Shown here: positions 8,379 to 16,984 of the stretch, one piece after another
How the letters are laid out: the number at the start of each line of letters is the position of its first letter
Numbering within the stretch: position 1 is the stretch's first letter
DNA from: Micromonospora yangpuensis
GTDB lineage: Bacteria > Actinomycetota > Actinomycetes > Mycobacteriales > Micromonosporaceae
Assembly: GCF_900091615.1 (NCBI RefSeq)
Contig: NZ_FMIA01000002.1
Coordinates: forward strand, 372,001 to 436,000
Direction of reading: 5' to 3'
DNA length: 64,000 nucleotides
Notes under the pieces: model-generated
What the model was told of the DNA's origin: nothing
Database searches by the model: none
What the model saw: only the letters and a program-made list of their open reading frames with translations
Translations under genes and position numbers: made by a program

Positions 8379-8963
8379 GTGCCGAGAACAGGTTCAGGCG
8401 GCGGCTCGTCCGCATCGAGTCAGTCAACCAGTCAGCGCCACACAGGGGAGTTGACAGCCTGGCTCGACGACTCCACGAAGGCTGATTTCGACACATTCAT
8501 CGCCGGTCTGGAACCAGACTTCGCCTCGCAGCCGCTGACGCGTGCGTACGTCAAAGAGCTGCAAAAGCTTGGTAAGCAGTACCGACTACTGCGCGACGCC
8601 GCCGAGCGGAATCCAGCCTCTGTGGACCAGCAGAGCCTGGTCAGGGCTTACCAACCCATCGCGCAGAAGAAAGAAGAACTCAACGAGTACGTGCGGGATT
8701 TCATCTACACGCCGGAGAGTTCACCGGAGCCCGCTCCGGTGAATCCGCAGGCCTCCACCGGGATGCCCGCTCCGCCACAGCCACAGGCCGGCGCCGAGCA
8801 GCGTGCCCGTCCGGCGATTCCGGTGTTCAACCCCGCGTCGCAGGACTGGGCCGCCGCCACCGGCCCGGGTTGGCCCGGGGGCACGAGCGGTGCCGCACAG
8901 AGCAGCACCCCGGCCGGCCGGGCACCCGATCAGCCCCGAAGCCGGGGCGGAAGGAACCGCTGA
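8379..8963 (+). CDS. Hypothetical protein with helical core and disordered tails
   Basis: I do not recognise a domain in this 194-residue protein. The N-terminus is Ser/Gly-rich, residues about 25-115 form a charged, probably helical core (ADFDTFIAGLEPDF, KELQKLGKQYRLLRD, QKKEELNEYVRDF), and the rest is Pro/Ala/Gly-rich and likely disordered. There is no signal peptide or membrane segment. The GTG start follows GGAAGGAGG by 7 nt, one of the best ribosome binding sites in the window. It is 63 nt after phr in the same direction but need not be functionally linked. Confidence 0.7.
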   Translation: MPRTGSGGGSSASSQSTSQRHTGELTAWLDDSTKADFDTFIAGLEPDFASQPLTRAYVKELQKLGKQYRLLRDAAERNPASVDQQSLVRAYQPIAQKKEELNEYVRDFIYTPESSPEPAPVNPQASTGMPAPPQPQAGAEQRARPAIPVFNPASQDWAAATGPGWPGGTSGAAQSSTPAGRAPDQPRSRGGRNR

Positions 8964-8980
8964 TGACGTGGACGATCGTC

Positions 8981-8993
8981 TAGGATGAGGCCC
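8981..8993 (+). promoter_or_regulatory. Candidate -10 box for a leaderless Uma2 mRNA
   Basis: TAGGAT (8981-8986) is a good actinobacterial -10 hexamer and is followed after 7 nt by the ATG at 8994, which has no properly spaced Shine-Dalgarno. Transcription would start at or next to the start codon. No clear -35 box is visible. Confidence 0.4.
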
Positions 8994-9551
8994 ATGAGCG
9001 CGGAGACCGTGGGCCGGTACATGCCTGCCGTCGTGACGCTCGGTGACCTCGCGGCGATGAACGCCGCCGACCCGAACGGCCACCGGTACGAGACCAGCCC
9101 TGAGGGAGTCCTCTCGGTCATGCCGCCGCCCGACTCCGAGCACGCCATGATCGCCAGTCGGGTCTTCGCCTGGCTGATCATGGCGGGTTGGCCGGCAGAG
9201 CAGGTGCTCCAGGCTGCCGGCATCCGCATCACCGGGCCCGCAGGTGACGGCGGCCGCATTCCTGACCTCACCGTGTGGCGCAAGCCGCCACCGCGTGGAG
9301 TCTGGTCGGCGACGGACGGTCTGTTGGCGGTGGTCGAGATCGTCTCGCCCGGTTCTGAGGCGATGTACTCGGTCACCAAGGTCCGGGAGTACGCCTCGGC
9401 CGGCATCGGACAGTACTGGGTGGTGGAGCGGGACAGCCGACAGACCGTCACCCTGCACCGGCTGGTCGGTGACGCTTACCAGGAGCAGGCCCGGATGCCA
9501 CTGTCCTGGCTGCTCCAGACGGCACCCGGCGAACACCTCGACACTCCCTGA
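8994..9551 (+). CDS. Uma2 family endonuclease-fold protein (DUF820)
   Basis: The 185-residue protein matches the Uma2/DUF820 PD-(D/E)XK-like fold. Visible are YETSPEGVLSVMPPP near the start, the acidic RIPDLTVW segment, VEIVSPGSE, and the K-x2-EYA-x-AGI-x2-YWVVE block near residues 125-145. These families are very common in actinomycetes and cyanobacteria, but no biological role is established. ATG 8994 is preferred to the in-frame ATG 8985 because it sits at leaderless distance from a -10 box. It stands alone. Confidence 0.8.
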   Translation: MSAETVGRYMPAVVTLGDLAAMNAADPNGHRYETSPEGVLSVMPPPDSEHAMIASRVFAWLIMAGWPAEQVLQAAGIRITGPAGDGGRIPDLTVWRKPPPRGVWSATDGLLAVVEIVSPGSEAMYSVTKVREYASAGIGQYWVVERDSRQTVTLHRLVGDAYQEQARMPLSWLLQTAPGEHLDTP

Positions 9552-9621
9552 CCGCCTCCCTGGTGGTGTGGGTGCCGATCGGGTCGGTCGGAACGTGAGC
9601 GGGGTGGCCGCAGGACGGTCG

Positions 9622-11205
9622 ATGGGTGATGCTGTCGGGATGGCTGAGCCGGAACTTGTGGACGTGGTCGTGGTCGGGCTGGGCGTGGGCGGCGACGAGG
9701 TCGCCGGCAAGCTCGCCGAGGCTGGCCTGAGCGTCGTCGGCATCGAACGCGATCTGGTCGGCGGGGAGTGCCCGTATTGGGGCTGCGTGCCGAGCAAGAT
9801 GATGATCAGGGCGGCCAACGCGCTCGCCGAGGCCCGCCGGGTGGACGGGCTGGCCGGCACGGCGCAGGTGCGCCCGGACTGGTCCCCGGTGGCGAAGCGG
9901 ATCCGCGAGGAGGCCACCGACACCTGGGACGACCGGGTCGCGGTGGACCGCTTCGTCGGCAGGGGCGGGACGTTCGTCCGGGGCAGTGGACGGCTCGACG
10001 GCCCCGGCCGGGTCCGGGTGGGCGACCGGGTGTTCCAGGCCCGGTACGGCGTCGTGCTCGGCACCGGCACCCGCCCCTCGATCCCGCCGCTTCCCGGGCT
10101 GGCCGACACCCCGTACTGGACGAACCACCAGGCGATCGAGGTCGAGGAGCTGCCGGCGAGCCTGCTCAGCCTCGGCGGTGGCGCGATCGGTCTGGAGCTG
10201 GCGCAGGTCTTCGCCCGGTTCGGCGTACAGGTGACGGTGCTGGAGCGGTCCGAGCGGGTGCTCGCGGTCGAGGAGCCGGAGTCCTCCGAGGTGGCCGCGG
10301 CGGCCCTGCGCGCCGACGGCGTGACGATCGAGACCGGGGTCGGGGCCGAACGGGTCAGCCACGACGGTCAGCACTTCACCGTGCACGCCGCCGGTGGCGC
10401 GGAGTTCACCGCCGAGCGGCTGCTGGTGGTCACCGGGCGGCGGGCCCACCTGGCGGAGTTGGGCCTGGACACCGTCGGGATGGACCCCGACCAGCGGTAC
10501 CTGCCGGTCGACGACCGGATGCGCGCCGGGGACGGGATCTGGGCCGTCGGTGACCTGACCGGCGAGGGCGCGTTCACCCACATCGCCATGTACCAGGCGG
10601 CCATCGTCGTCGCCGACCTGCTCGACCACGCCCGCCGGGCCACCGCCGGCCCCGACCCCAGCGGTACGGCCAGCGTGGTCGGCGGCGCGGTCGGCGCGGC
10701 CAGCGGGGTCCCGGCCGCCGGTGGGCCGGCCTCAGCCGGGTCGGGTACGGCCGGGTCGGGTACGGCCGCGTCGGGTGCGGTCGGGTCGGGTGTGGCCGGG
10801 TCGGGTGCGGTCGGGGCGGGGGTCGGCGGGCCGCAGGGCGTGGCGCGGGCCGACTACCGGGCGCTGCCCCGGGTCACCTTCACCGACCCGGAGATCGGCG
10901 CGGTCGGGCTCACCGAACGGCAGGCCCGCGAACGCGGCCTCAACGTGCAGGTCGGCTTCGCCGAGTTGGCCTCGTCGACCCGGGGCTGGATCCACCGGGG
11001 CGATGGCTTCATCAAGCTGGTCGCCGACGCCGACCGGGGCGTGCTGGTCGGGGCCACCTCGGCCGGTCCGGCCGGCGGCGAGGTGCTCGCCGGGTTGGTC
11101 GTGGCGGTGCACGCGGCCGTCCCGATCAGCCAACTCCGGCACATGATCTACGCGTACCCGACCTTCCACCGGGCCATCGAGACCGCCCTGCACGACCTGA
11201 GGTGA
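9622..11205 (+). CDS. FAD/NAD(P)-dependent disulfide oxidoreductase with an expanded repeat insert
   Basis: A class I pyridine nucleotide-disulfide oxidoreductase (527 residues) related to dihydrolipoamide dehydrogenase and mercuric reductase. The FAD fold VVVVGLGVGGDEVA, redox-active CPYWGC in GGECPYWGCVPSK, the NAD(P) fold SLGGGAIGLELAQ and the second FAD motif WAVGDLTGEGAF are intact. The C-terminal dimerisation domain ends YAYPTFHRAIE rather than the HP-x-E found in true lipoamide dehydrogenases, so the physiological substrate is unclear. Between the FAD domain and the dimerisation domain is a Gly/Ser/Ala/Val-rich insert of about 65 residues built from a 15-bp DNA repeat. ATG 9622 has AGGA 6 nt upstream; GTG 9595 and ATG 9640 are alternatives. 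Confidence 0.88.
   Translation: MGDAVGMAEPELVDVVVVGLGVGGDEVAGKLAEAGLSVVGIERDLVGGECPYWGCVPSKMMIRAANALAEARRVDGLAGTAQVRPDWSPVAKRIREEATDTWDDRVAVDRFVGRGGTFVRGSGRLDGPGRVRVGDRVFQARYGVVLGTGTRPSIPPLPGLADTPYWTNHQAIEVEELPASLLSLGGGAIGLELAQVFARFGVQVTVLERSERVLAVEEPESSEVAAAALRADGVTIETGVGAERVSHDGQHFTVHAAGGAEFTAERLLVVTGRRAHLAELGLDTVGMDPDQRYLPVDDRMRAGDGIWAVGDLTGEGAFTHIAMYQAAIVVADLLDHARRATAGPDPSGTASVVGGAVGAASGVPAAGGPASAGSGTAGSGTAASGAVGSGVAGSGAVGAGVGGPQGVARADYRALPRVTFTDPEIGAVGLTERQARERGLNVQVGFAELASSTRGWIHRGDGFIKLVADADRGVLVGATSAGPAGGEVLAGLVVAVHAAVPISQLRHMIYAYPTFHRAIETALHDLR
10738..10827 (+). repeat. 15-bp tandem repeat inside the disulfide oxidoreductase gene
   Basis: Six consecutive 15-bp units follow GGGTCGGGTACGGCC: two identical, three with 2-4 changes and a degenerate last one. 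They keep the frame and encode repeats such as GSGTA and GSGAV in the linker before the dimerisation domain. The length divisible by three suggests in-frame slippage expansion. Confidence 0.9.
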
Positions 11206-11287
11206 TCCCGTGCCGGCGCCGATCGGCCCGGCCGAATTGGGCCGGGGTGGGGGGTTTGGGGTGGAAGGTGGCGGGGAGTTGGTGTGG

Positions 11288-12139
11288 GTGCGAGCATTCC
11301 TGACGAAGATCGAGCAGGCCAGGGCGTTGGACCGGGTGGGCGACCGGGTGCAGCGTGTCGTCGAGTCCACCCTGCGCCCGCAGCGGGTCCGTGACCTGCT
11401 GCACGGCGTCTGGCTGGGTCATCCGCTGCATCCGGCGATGGTGCAGGTGCCGGTGGGGGCCTGGATCAGCGCCGCCGTGGTCGACCTGCTGCCGGGGCAG
11501 CGCCGCGCAGCCACCGCGCTGGTCGGCCTGGGCACCGTCAGTGCGGTGCCGGCGGCGGTCGCCGGCTTCAACGACTGGGCGGCCCTCTCCCGCGACCAGC
11601 GTCGGGTGGGCCTGGTGCACGCCGCCGCCAATGTGGTCGGCCTGGCCCTCTACTCGGGGTCGTTGGCCGCCCGGCTGACCGGCCGGCACGGTACCGGCCG
11701 GGCCCTGAGCTACCTGGGGTTGGGCGCGGTCAGCGCCGGGGCGTACCTCGGTGGGCACCTGGCCTACACGCAGGGCGCACAGGTCAACCAGAGCGTCTCG
11801 GAGCTGCACCGGATCAGCGAGGGGTGGCACCCACTGGGCGAGCTGGCCGCGCTGCCGGACCGCGAGCTGCTCACCCGGGAGGTCGACGACGTCTCGGTGA
11901 TCCTCTACCGGCACGGCGACGAGGTCACCGTCATGCTGGAGCGCTGTCCGCACCAGAGCGGCCCGCTCGGTGAGGGTGAGGTCCAGCAGATCGACGGGCA
12001 TGCCTGCGTCGTCTGTCCCTGGCACGGCAGCGCCTTCCGGCTCAACGGCGGCGAGGTGGTGCACGGCCCGTCCGGCAACGACCAGCAGACCCTGCCGACC
12101 CGGGTGGTCGAGGGCGTCCTGGAGACCCGCCTGCCCTGA
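11288..12139 (+). CDS. Membrane Rieske iron-sulfur protein with DUF2231-like domain
   Basis: The 283-residue protein has an N-terminal membrane part of the DUF2231 type (LGHPLHPAMVQVPVGAW, about four hydrophobic segments between residues 45 and 165). A Rieske [2Fe-2S] domain follows (about 185-283) with both cluster-binding boxes: CPHQSGPLG and CPWHGSAF. It should pass electrons at the membrane, but partner and substrate are not visible. The upstream oxidoreductase (82 nt before) is a possible partner by proximity only. GTG 11288 is preferred because GGGGAG lies 9 nt before it; GTG 11282 is only 3 nt from that site. Confidence 0.85.
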   Translation: MRAFLTKIEQARALDRVGDRVQRVVESTLRPQRVRDLLHGVWLGHPLHPAMVQVPVGAWISAAVVDLLPGQRRAATALVGLGTVSAVPAAVAGFNDWAALSRDQRRVGLVHAAANVVGLALYSGSLAARLTGRHGTGRALSYLGLGAVSAGAYLGGHLAYTQGAQVNQSVSELHRISEGWHPLGELAALPDRELLTREVDDVSVILYRHGDEVTVMLERCPHQSGPLGEGEVQQIDGHACVVCPWHGSAFRLNGGEVVHGPSGNDQQTLPTRVVEGVLETRLP

Positions 12140-12155
12140 CGGTCCTCGCTCGCCC

Positions 12156-12200
12156 CGACGGTCCCGCCTGCGACGGTCCCGCCTGCGACGGTCCCGCCCT
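12156..12200. repeat. Three 15-bp tandem repeats downstream of the Rieske gene
   Basis: Three exact or near-exact copies of CGACGGTCCCGCCTG follow each other in the gap after the Rieske gene. No gene or clear hairpin explains them. Confidence 0.85.
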
Positions 12201-12343
12201 GAGGAGTCTCGGCCCGCCTCTGCGATGGCCGGCAGTGTCCCGTCGTCCGCTGGCGACTCGCCGTCGGGTCGCACGGCCGGGGGCCGCTGGCGACCGCGGG
12301 CACCCGGCCCGCCGCCACCCGGAGCTGGTGCACATGTCGCGCC

Positions 12344-12396
12344 GTGAGCGGGGTACCCCGCTATACCAAAAGCGTTAAGAGGGGGCCCTTCCTTAC
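12344..12396 (-). repeat. 53-bp palindromic gene-end element, copy 1
   Basis: On the minus strand, GTAAGGAAGGGCCCCC begins a few nucleotides after the LysM gene stop (12400), followed by TTAACGC, a short variable centre, GGTATAG and a second arm with GGGGTACCCC. Both arms are self-complementary and partly complementary to each other. It is one of six copies in the window, all with the AAGGAAGG end facing the stop codon of the gene they follow. Confidence 0.9.
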
Positions 12397-12399
12397 ACC

Positions 12400-13536
12400 T
12401 CAGTCGCGGCGGTGGCGGCCGCTGGGGTTGGTGAGGCCGGGGTGGGGCGCGGGTGGTCGGGGTGCCGCCGGCCGGCGGCGCAGGCCGAGTACGGCACCGA
12501 TCTGCGCGCCGACGATGCTGGCCACGGCGAGGACCGCGGAGACCGCTAGCGGCCGGTTCACCCCGTCGCCGTCGGACGCGCGGGACGCCCCGACCGCCAT
12601 CACCGGCGAGCCGGAGGTGTGGTCGGTCGACGGCGGGACCACCGGCGCGGGCTGCTCGGCCGACGGTGGGGAGGCCTCCGCACCGGGGGCGGTCGAGGCC
12701 GGGCCGCCGGGGGCGGTGGGTGGCTGCGCCGGGGCGTCGTGACCGGGCGGGGCCGCCTCGGCCGGCCGGGCCACCAGCCGGCCACTCGCGTGCGCCCGGG
12801 AGCCCTGGTCGTCGGCGGTGGTGGGCAGCTTCAGCAACTGGCCGGGCCGGATCCGGTCCGGGTCGCGCAGCCGGTTCAGCTTCGCCACCTCGCGGTAGTC
12901 GCCGAAGTCGTCCAGGTACCGCTCGGCCACCGTGCCCAGGTAGTCGCCCCTGGCCACCCGGTACACCGGCGCGTCGACCTCGGCCGTGCGGTCCGCGCCG
13001 GCCAACTGCGCCGTGCGGTCCAGGCCGGCCAGTCGGACCGACCCGCCCACGCCGGAGTCCGGGTACCCCGCACGTTCCGGCCCGACCTGCGTGACGCTGG
13101 CGGGCGAGCTGGCCGCCGGGTACGGACCGGCCAGGGTGGTCGCCGCGGTCGCTGCCGGGCTGGCCGCGATGATCAGGGCGATCGAGCCGACCAGCGCGGC
13201 GGCGGCCTTCTGCTGGCGGCGCATCCCGGGCAGCTTGGGCGCCGGCCGGCGGAAGGTCTGCGCCACCAGCTCCACCAGTACGGAGAAGGCGAACGTCGCC
13301 CAGCCGAACCAGCCCACCAGGGCCAACGCCCGCAGGAAGAGCTGCCCGTCGTCACGGCTGGTGAGGGTGCTGCCGACCTCGGCGAGGGTGGGCAGGTGGT
13401 CGGGGAGGGGATTGCCGGCCAGGGCGACGAGCGCCAACGGCCCGCCGACCAGCACCGCGCCGAGCACGGTCAGCGCGCCGAGTCCGGTGAGGACCTGTCC
13501 CGTTCGTCGTACGGCGGTGCCACGCGGAGCTGTCAT
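12400..13536 (-). CDS. Membrane LysM-domain protein at the end of the tad locus
   Basis: The 378-residue protein has two N-terminal membrane segments (about 15-40 and 68-92), a third at about 108-130, then an extracytoplasmic region with one LysM domain (about 190-240, YRVARGDYLGTVAERYL to IRPGQLLKLP). A long Pro/Ala-rich stretch and a last membrane segment (about 330-352) follow. LysM binds peptidoglycan, so it may anchor the pilus machine to the wall. It is the last gene of the minus-strand tad operon, 11 nt after the TadG-like gene, and is followed by copy 1 of the 53-bp element. The role is inferred from position. Confidence 0.75.
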   Translation of the reverse strand: MTAPRGTAVRRTGQVLTGLGALTVLGAVLVGGPLALVALAGNPLPDHLPTLAEVGSTLTSRDDGQLFLRALALVGWFGWATFAFSVLVELVAQTFRRPAPKLPGMRRQQKAAAALVGSIALIIAASPAATAATTLAGPYPAASSPASVTQVGPERAGYPDSGVGGSVRLAGLDRTAQLAGADRTAEVDAPVYRVARGDYLGTVAERYLDDFGDYREVAKLNRLRDPDRIRPGQLLKLPTTADDQGSRAHASGRLVARPAEAAPPGHDAPAQPPTAPGGPASTAPGAEASPPSAEQPAPVVPPSTDHTSGSPVMAVGASRASDGDGVNRPLAVSAVLAVASIVGAQIGAVLGLRRRPAAPRPPAPHPGLTNPSGRHRRD

Positions 13537-13547
13537 CGGAATCCTTC

Positions 13548-14000
13548 CTACGGACCCTCGGTGAGGGTGCGTGCGGTGGCCTCACCGGAGACGGTGACGC
13601 TGTCGCCGAAGCCGAAGAGGCCGAGCAGTAGCCGGTCGTAGGCGACGTCGACCCGTACCCGGATGTGCTTTTCGCCCTCGATCACCGGAAAGCTGACCGA
13701 GTGGCTGGCCACCCCGGCGGCGGCCAGGTAGCTGCGGACGGCCGCGCGGGCGTCGTCCTCGTCGATCTCCTTGCTGCCACCGGCGATGGCGCGGGCCCGG
13801 TCGATGGACTGGCCGCCGGTCCGGGCCGCCTCGGCGGCCAGGTTCTCCGCCCGCTGCATCGACCGGAGCTGGCCGGAGCCGTCGAAGGCCAACCCGATGA
13901 CGACGAGGACGCCGGCCATGGCGACGGCCAGGAAGAGGCTTACCCGTCCGGCGTCGCCCGTCGGCTCCGCCGCACCGACCGACCACCGGCGGCGGTTCAC
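13548..14000 (-). CDS. TadG-like pilus-assembly membrane protein
   Basis: The 150-residue protein has one N-terminal membrane segment (about 22-42) preceded by GDAGRVSLF, then an extracytoplasmic part rich in Ala (AENLAAEAARTGGQSID, near 52-70). This is the usual layout of TadE/TadG-type pseudopilins of actinobacteria. The GTG start overlaps the preceding TadE-like stop by 4 bp, showing translational coupling. It probably acts as a minor pilus component or assembly factor. Confidence 0.75.
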   Translation of the reverse strand: MNRRRWSVGAAEPTGDAGRVSLFLAVAMAGVLVVIGLAFDGSGQLRSMQRAENLAAEAARTGGQSIDRARAIAGGSKEIDEDDARAAVRSYLAAAGVASHSVSFPVIEGEKHIRVRVDVAYDRLLLGLFGFGDSVTVSGEATARTLTEGP

Positions 14001-14464
14001 GGTCGGCTCCGGTAGCGGTCGAGGGGCGAGGTGAAGGCGGCCGTGACCGTGCGCCTGGTCGGCATGCCGGGTATCGCCGGCAGGTTGAGGTCGGTGAAGG
14101 AGACCGTGCAGGTGACCCGTACGGTCACCGCGCTGGACTCGCCCACCGCGCTGTCGAAGGCGTCGTCGAAGGTGGCCGGCCGACCCTCCACCGATCCGGT
14201 GAAGGTCACCGCCGGCGCGCCCGTGCAGCTCAACCCGGACCAGTCCAGCTGCTCACGGGCCGCTCTGCGGGCCGCCGCCTCGGCGCTGTCGGCGTCCCGG
14301 GAGATCGACGCGGCGCGGGCGGCGTGGTGGGCGGCCGAGTCGATCGCCTCGGCCGCGATCGCGGTCCGACCGGCGACGCCGGCCAGCACGATCAACGACA
14401 GGAAGGCCGGGGCCAGGATCGTCACCTCGACGGAGACCGACCCCCGGTCGGACCGGCCGCTCAC
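13997..14464 (-). CDS. TadE-like minor pilin, second copy
   Basis: The 155-residue protein has the TadE signature: a short N-terminus ending DRGSVSVEVTILAPAFL and one membrane helix (about 10-30), then AAEAIDSAAHHAARAAS and a Cys-containing extracellular part (SCTGAP, RVTCTVSF). The GTG start overlaps the previous stop as GTGA; the frame is open upstream but would read through that gene. Three consecutive TadE/G-type genes suggest a heteromeric minor-pilin complex. Confidence 0.8.
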   Translation of the reverse strand: MSGRSDRGSVSVEVTILAPAFLSLIVLAGVAGRTAIAAEAIDSAAHHAARAASISRDADSAEAAARRAAREQLDWSGLSCTGAPAVTFTGSVEGRPATFDDAFDSAVGESSAVTVRVTCTVSFTDLNLPAIPGMPTRRTVTAAFTSPLDRYRSRP

Positions 14465-14988
14465 TGCGGATCCCCGGTGGTCCACCGCTCCACCGTCCCG
14501 TGGGCCGTCTGCCGGACCGGGAAGCTGACGCCCGGGACCAGCGACAGGGAACGACCGGTGACCGTGCAGGTCACCTCGGTCTCGGTGGTGACGCACCGCG
14601 GGCCGGCCCGCTCCCAGCCGACCAGCCAGTCGCCGGCGGCGGTCAGGAACCCGGTCGCCCGTGCCTCGCCGGCCCCGGCCGGGGCCTGGTGGACCCGTTG
14701 CGCGTTGACCCCGCTCTGGGCGGCGTTCAGCGCGGTGGCCCGCGCGACGAACCAGGCCGCCGCCTGGATCGAGGCGAAGAGCAGCAGCAGGATCAGCGGC
14801 ATCACCACCGCCAACTCCACCGGGCTGGCCCCCCGGTCCGCCCCGGAGGCCACCGCGGCGGTGACCGACGCCGGCCGGACCCGGGTCGGCCCACCAGGCG
14901 GACCCGGCACCGGGGTGGCGACGGGCGTGCGGTGGCACCGGGCGGCCGGGGCCGCCCGGTCGTGGGCCGTCGGTGGCGTACGCGGCAT
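14461..14988 (-). CDS. TadE-like minor pilin
   Basis: The 175-residue protein has an unusually long, Pro/Arg-rich N-terminal tail (about 50 residues), then DRGASPVELAVVMPLILLLLF, the TadE prepilin-like motif with conserved Glu and a membrane helix. A Cys-pair extracellular domain follows (RCVTTETEVTCTV). An internal start nearer residue 45 would give a more typical length. It begins 5 nt after the Flp-like gene and overlaps the next TadE gene. Confidence 0.78.
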   Translation of the reverse strand: MPRTPPTAHDRAAPAARCHRTPVATPVPGPPGGPTRVRPASVTAAVASGADRGASPVELAVVMPLILLLLFASIQAAAWFVARATALNAAQSGVNAQRVHQAPAGAGEARATGFLTAAGDWLVGWERAGPRCVTTETEVTCTVTGRSLSLVPGVSFPVRQTAHGTVERWTTGDPQ

Positions 14989-14993
14989 CGTCG

Positions 14994-15194
14994 TTACGGG
15001 GCGGCCGGGCCGGGGATGGCGTCCATCCAGCTCTTGGCCTTCGTGCTGACCAGGGCGGTGACCGCGATCGCGGCGGCCACCAGGCCGAAGATGATCACGG
15101 CGGTGGGGACCGGGCTGTCCCCCCGGTCACCGGCCCGGCGCAGCTCGGCGAGCCGGTCGAGGAACACGATGTGCAGGTAGGCGACGAGGCGCAT
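14994..15194 (-). CDS. Small Flp-like pilin
   Basis: A 66-residue protein with a basic N-terminus, RGDSPVPTAVIIF where a prepilin peptidase would cut, a single hydrophobic helix (about 32-52) and a short C-terminal tail. Size, position between tadC and tadE, and layout fit the major Flp pilin of actinobacterial tad loci. The usual Glu at +5 of mature Flp is not obvious: the segment reads SPVPTAVI, so processing may be atypical. ATG has AGGAGA about 6 nt upstream. Confidence 0.7.
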   Translation of the reverse strand: MRLVAYLHIVFLDRLAELRRAGDRGDSPVPTAVIIFGLVAAAIAVTALVSTKAKSWMDAIPGPAAP

Positions 15195-15221
15195 GGGAGT
15201 TCTCCTGGGATGGGGAGGGGA

Positions 15222-16088
15222 TCACAGACGGGCGACGAACGGATAGACGGCGAAGCCGAGCAGGACGAAGACCAGCAGCGCGCCCGGAATGTCGAGCCGG
15301 CTGGTGATCCCCTCCGCCCGGGCCAGGTTGTCGGTACGGATCTGGTCGCGCAGCGAGTCGGCGCGGCTGCGCAACGTCTCGTGCACCTGGGCGCCCTCGC
15401 TGCCGGACGAACGCATGATCGCCCCGACGTCGCCCAGCTCGGGGATGCCCAGCTTCTCGGCCAGGTCGCGCAGCTCGTCCCAGGGTGAGTGCATCTGCAT
15501 CTGGGCGATCCGCAGCGACTCCCGCAGCCGGTCGAAGACCCAGCCGTCGCAGACCATCGCCGCCCGTTCCAGCGACTGCACCGGCCCGTGCGCGGCGGAC
15601 AGTTGCAGCGCCACCAGATCCAGGTACGCGGAGACGGCCTGGCGGAACTCGGCCCGCGCCGCCTCCGCCCGGACCAGCACGTCCCGGTGGGCGATCAGGG
15701 CGCAGACCGCCGCCGCCCCCACCGAACCGAGCACCGGTACGACCACCGGCAGCTCCGTCCCGGCCAGGAAGAGGACGCCACTGAGCAGCGTCGGCGCGGC
15801 CAACCCGATCAGGGTGGAGAGCAGCAACGAGAGGGTGTACTGCTCGGGCGTCCGGTCGATCAGCGCCAACTCCCGGTGCGGCGGCCGTACCCAGCGGGCC
15901 AGCCCACCGAGCCAGTCCAGGTGCCGGCCGGTACCCGGTCGCGTGGCACCCGGTGGCTGGTGCAGCCGACGCAGCGCCGGCCCGAGCGCCGGGGTGGCCG
16001 GCAGGGCCTCCTGGACGACGAGGAACAGGCCGAGCCCGACCAGCCCGCCGCCGACCACGGCCAGGGTGAGCTGCCAACTGAGGATCAC
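15222..16088 (-). CDS. tadC: Tad secretion inner-membrane protein TadC
   Basis: A 288-residue type II secretion F-domain protein. Hydrophobic segments lie near residues 8-28, 88-110, 115-135 and at the C-terminus (GALLVFVLLGFAVYPFVA). The T2SF helical core (EFRQAVSAYLDLVALQLSAA) and the conserved GSEGAQVHETLRSRA region are visible. With TadB it should form the inner-membrane platform for the TadA ATPase. The ATG overlaps the tadB stop by 4 bp. Confidence 0.88.
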   Translation of the reverse strand: MILSWQLTLAVVGGGLVGLGLFLVVQEALPATPALGPALRRLHQPPGATRPGTGRHLDWLGGLARWVRPPHRELALIDRTPEQYTLSLLLSTLIGLAAPTLLSGVLFLAGTELPVVVPVLGSVGAAAVCALIAHRDVLVRAEAARAEFRQAVSAYLDLVALQLSAAHGPVQSLERAAMVCDGWVFDRLRESLRIAQMQMHSPWDELRDLAEKLGIPELGDVGAIMRSSGSEGAQVHETLRSRADSLRDQIRTDNLARAEGITSRLDIPGALLVFVLLGFAVYPFVARL

Positions 16089-16981
16089 CGCAACGCCTCC
16101 TCCGGATCGGGGGCGGGCAGGAAACGGGCCGGCTGCGGTGGCTGGCTCATCGCGCGAACCCAGACCAGCAGGCCAACGAAGCAGGTGCCGAGCACGACCA
16201 TCACCAGTTGCCCGGTCGGGGTGCCGTACGGTCGCATGTACTCGGTGTTGAGCAGCCCGTACGCCAGGGTCGCCAGGGTCATCCCGGTGAGGAACCGGAC
16301 CGCGAACCGGGGCTGGGTGCGTTTGGCCTCGATCTCCCGCCGGGTGGCGACCTCGGCCGCCGCCGCCCCGGCGATCGAGCCGAGCACGTCACCGAGGCGC
16401 TCGCCCCGGTCGGTGAGGTGCAGGATCAACGCGGCCACCACCTGGTCGCAGACCGGGTCACCGATCTCGTCGGCGAAGGCCAGCAGGGCGGCCCGCGCCG
16501 ACCAGCCGGCCTGCAACCGGGCGGCGAGCACCCGGACCTCCTCCTCGATCTCCTCCGGCACGGTGGTGACCGTGCTGGCGATCGCCTGTTGGAGGCCCTG
16601 ACCGACGGCGGAGACGTCCTTGAGCCGGCGGGTCCACTCGCCGACCGCCTCGATCCGGGCGATGGCCCGCTGCTCCTCCCGGCCGACGGCGAACAGCCAC
16701 GGCACCCCGGGCACCGCGAGGGCGACCAGCAGACCCACCACCGGCAAGCCGGTCAGCAGGAACGCCAACGCCCCGGCGACCACTGCGCCGACCAGCAGGG
16801 ACCGGCGGCGACGCTGCTGCCGGCGGCTGGTGTCCGTGCCGAGCAAGAACCGACGCAGGTCGTTGCCCGCGCCGGGGCGGGTCCGGCGCGGGCGGCGGGT
16901 GCCGACCACCGCGACGACGGCCAGCACCATCCCGGCCACGCAGGCCGCCCCGGAAACCACCGCGACCAGTTCGACGTTCAT
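16085..16981 (-). CDS. tadB: Tad secretion inner-membrane protein TadB
   Basis: A 298-residue type II secretion F-domain protein. It has an N-terminal membrane segment (about 8-28), a pair near 68-100, a T2SF cytoplasmic domain (EWTRRLKDVSAVGQGLQQAI to GERLGDVLGSIAGAAAAE) and two C-terminal helices. It is 3 nt after tadA and overlaps tadC. Confidence 0.88.
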   Translation of the reverse strand: MNVELVAVVSGAACVAGMVLAVVAVVGTRRPRRTRPGAGNDLRRFLLGTDTSRRQQRRRRSLLVGAVVAGALAFLLTGLPVVGLLVALAVPGVPWLFAVGREEQRAIARIEAVGEWTRRLKDVSAVGQGLQQAIASTVTTVPEEIEEEVRVLAARLQAGWSARAALLAFADEIGDPVCDQVVAALILHLTDRGERLGDVLGSIAGAAAAEVATRREIEAKRTQPRFAVRFLTGMTLATLAYGLLNTEYMRPYGTPTGQLVMVVLGTCFVGLLVWVRAMSQPPQPARFLPAPDPEEALR

Positions 16982-16984
16982 GTC

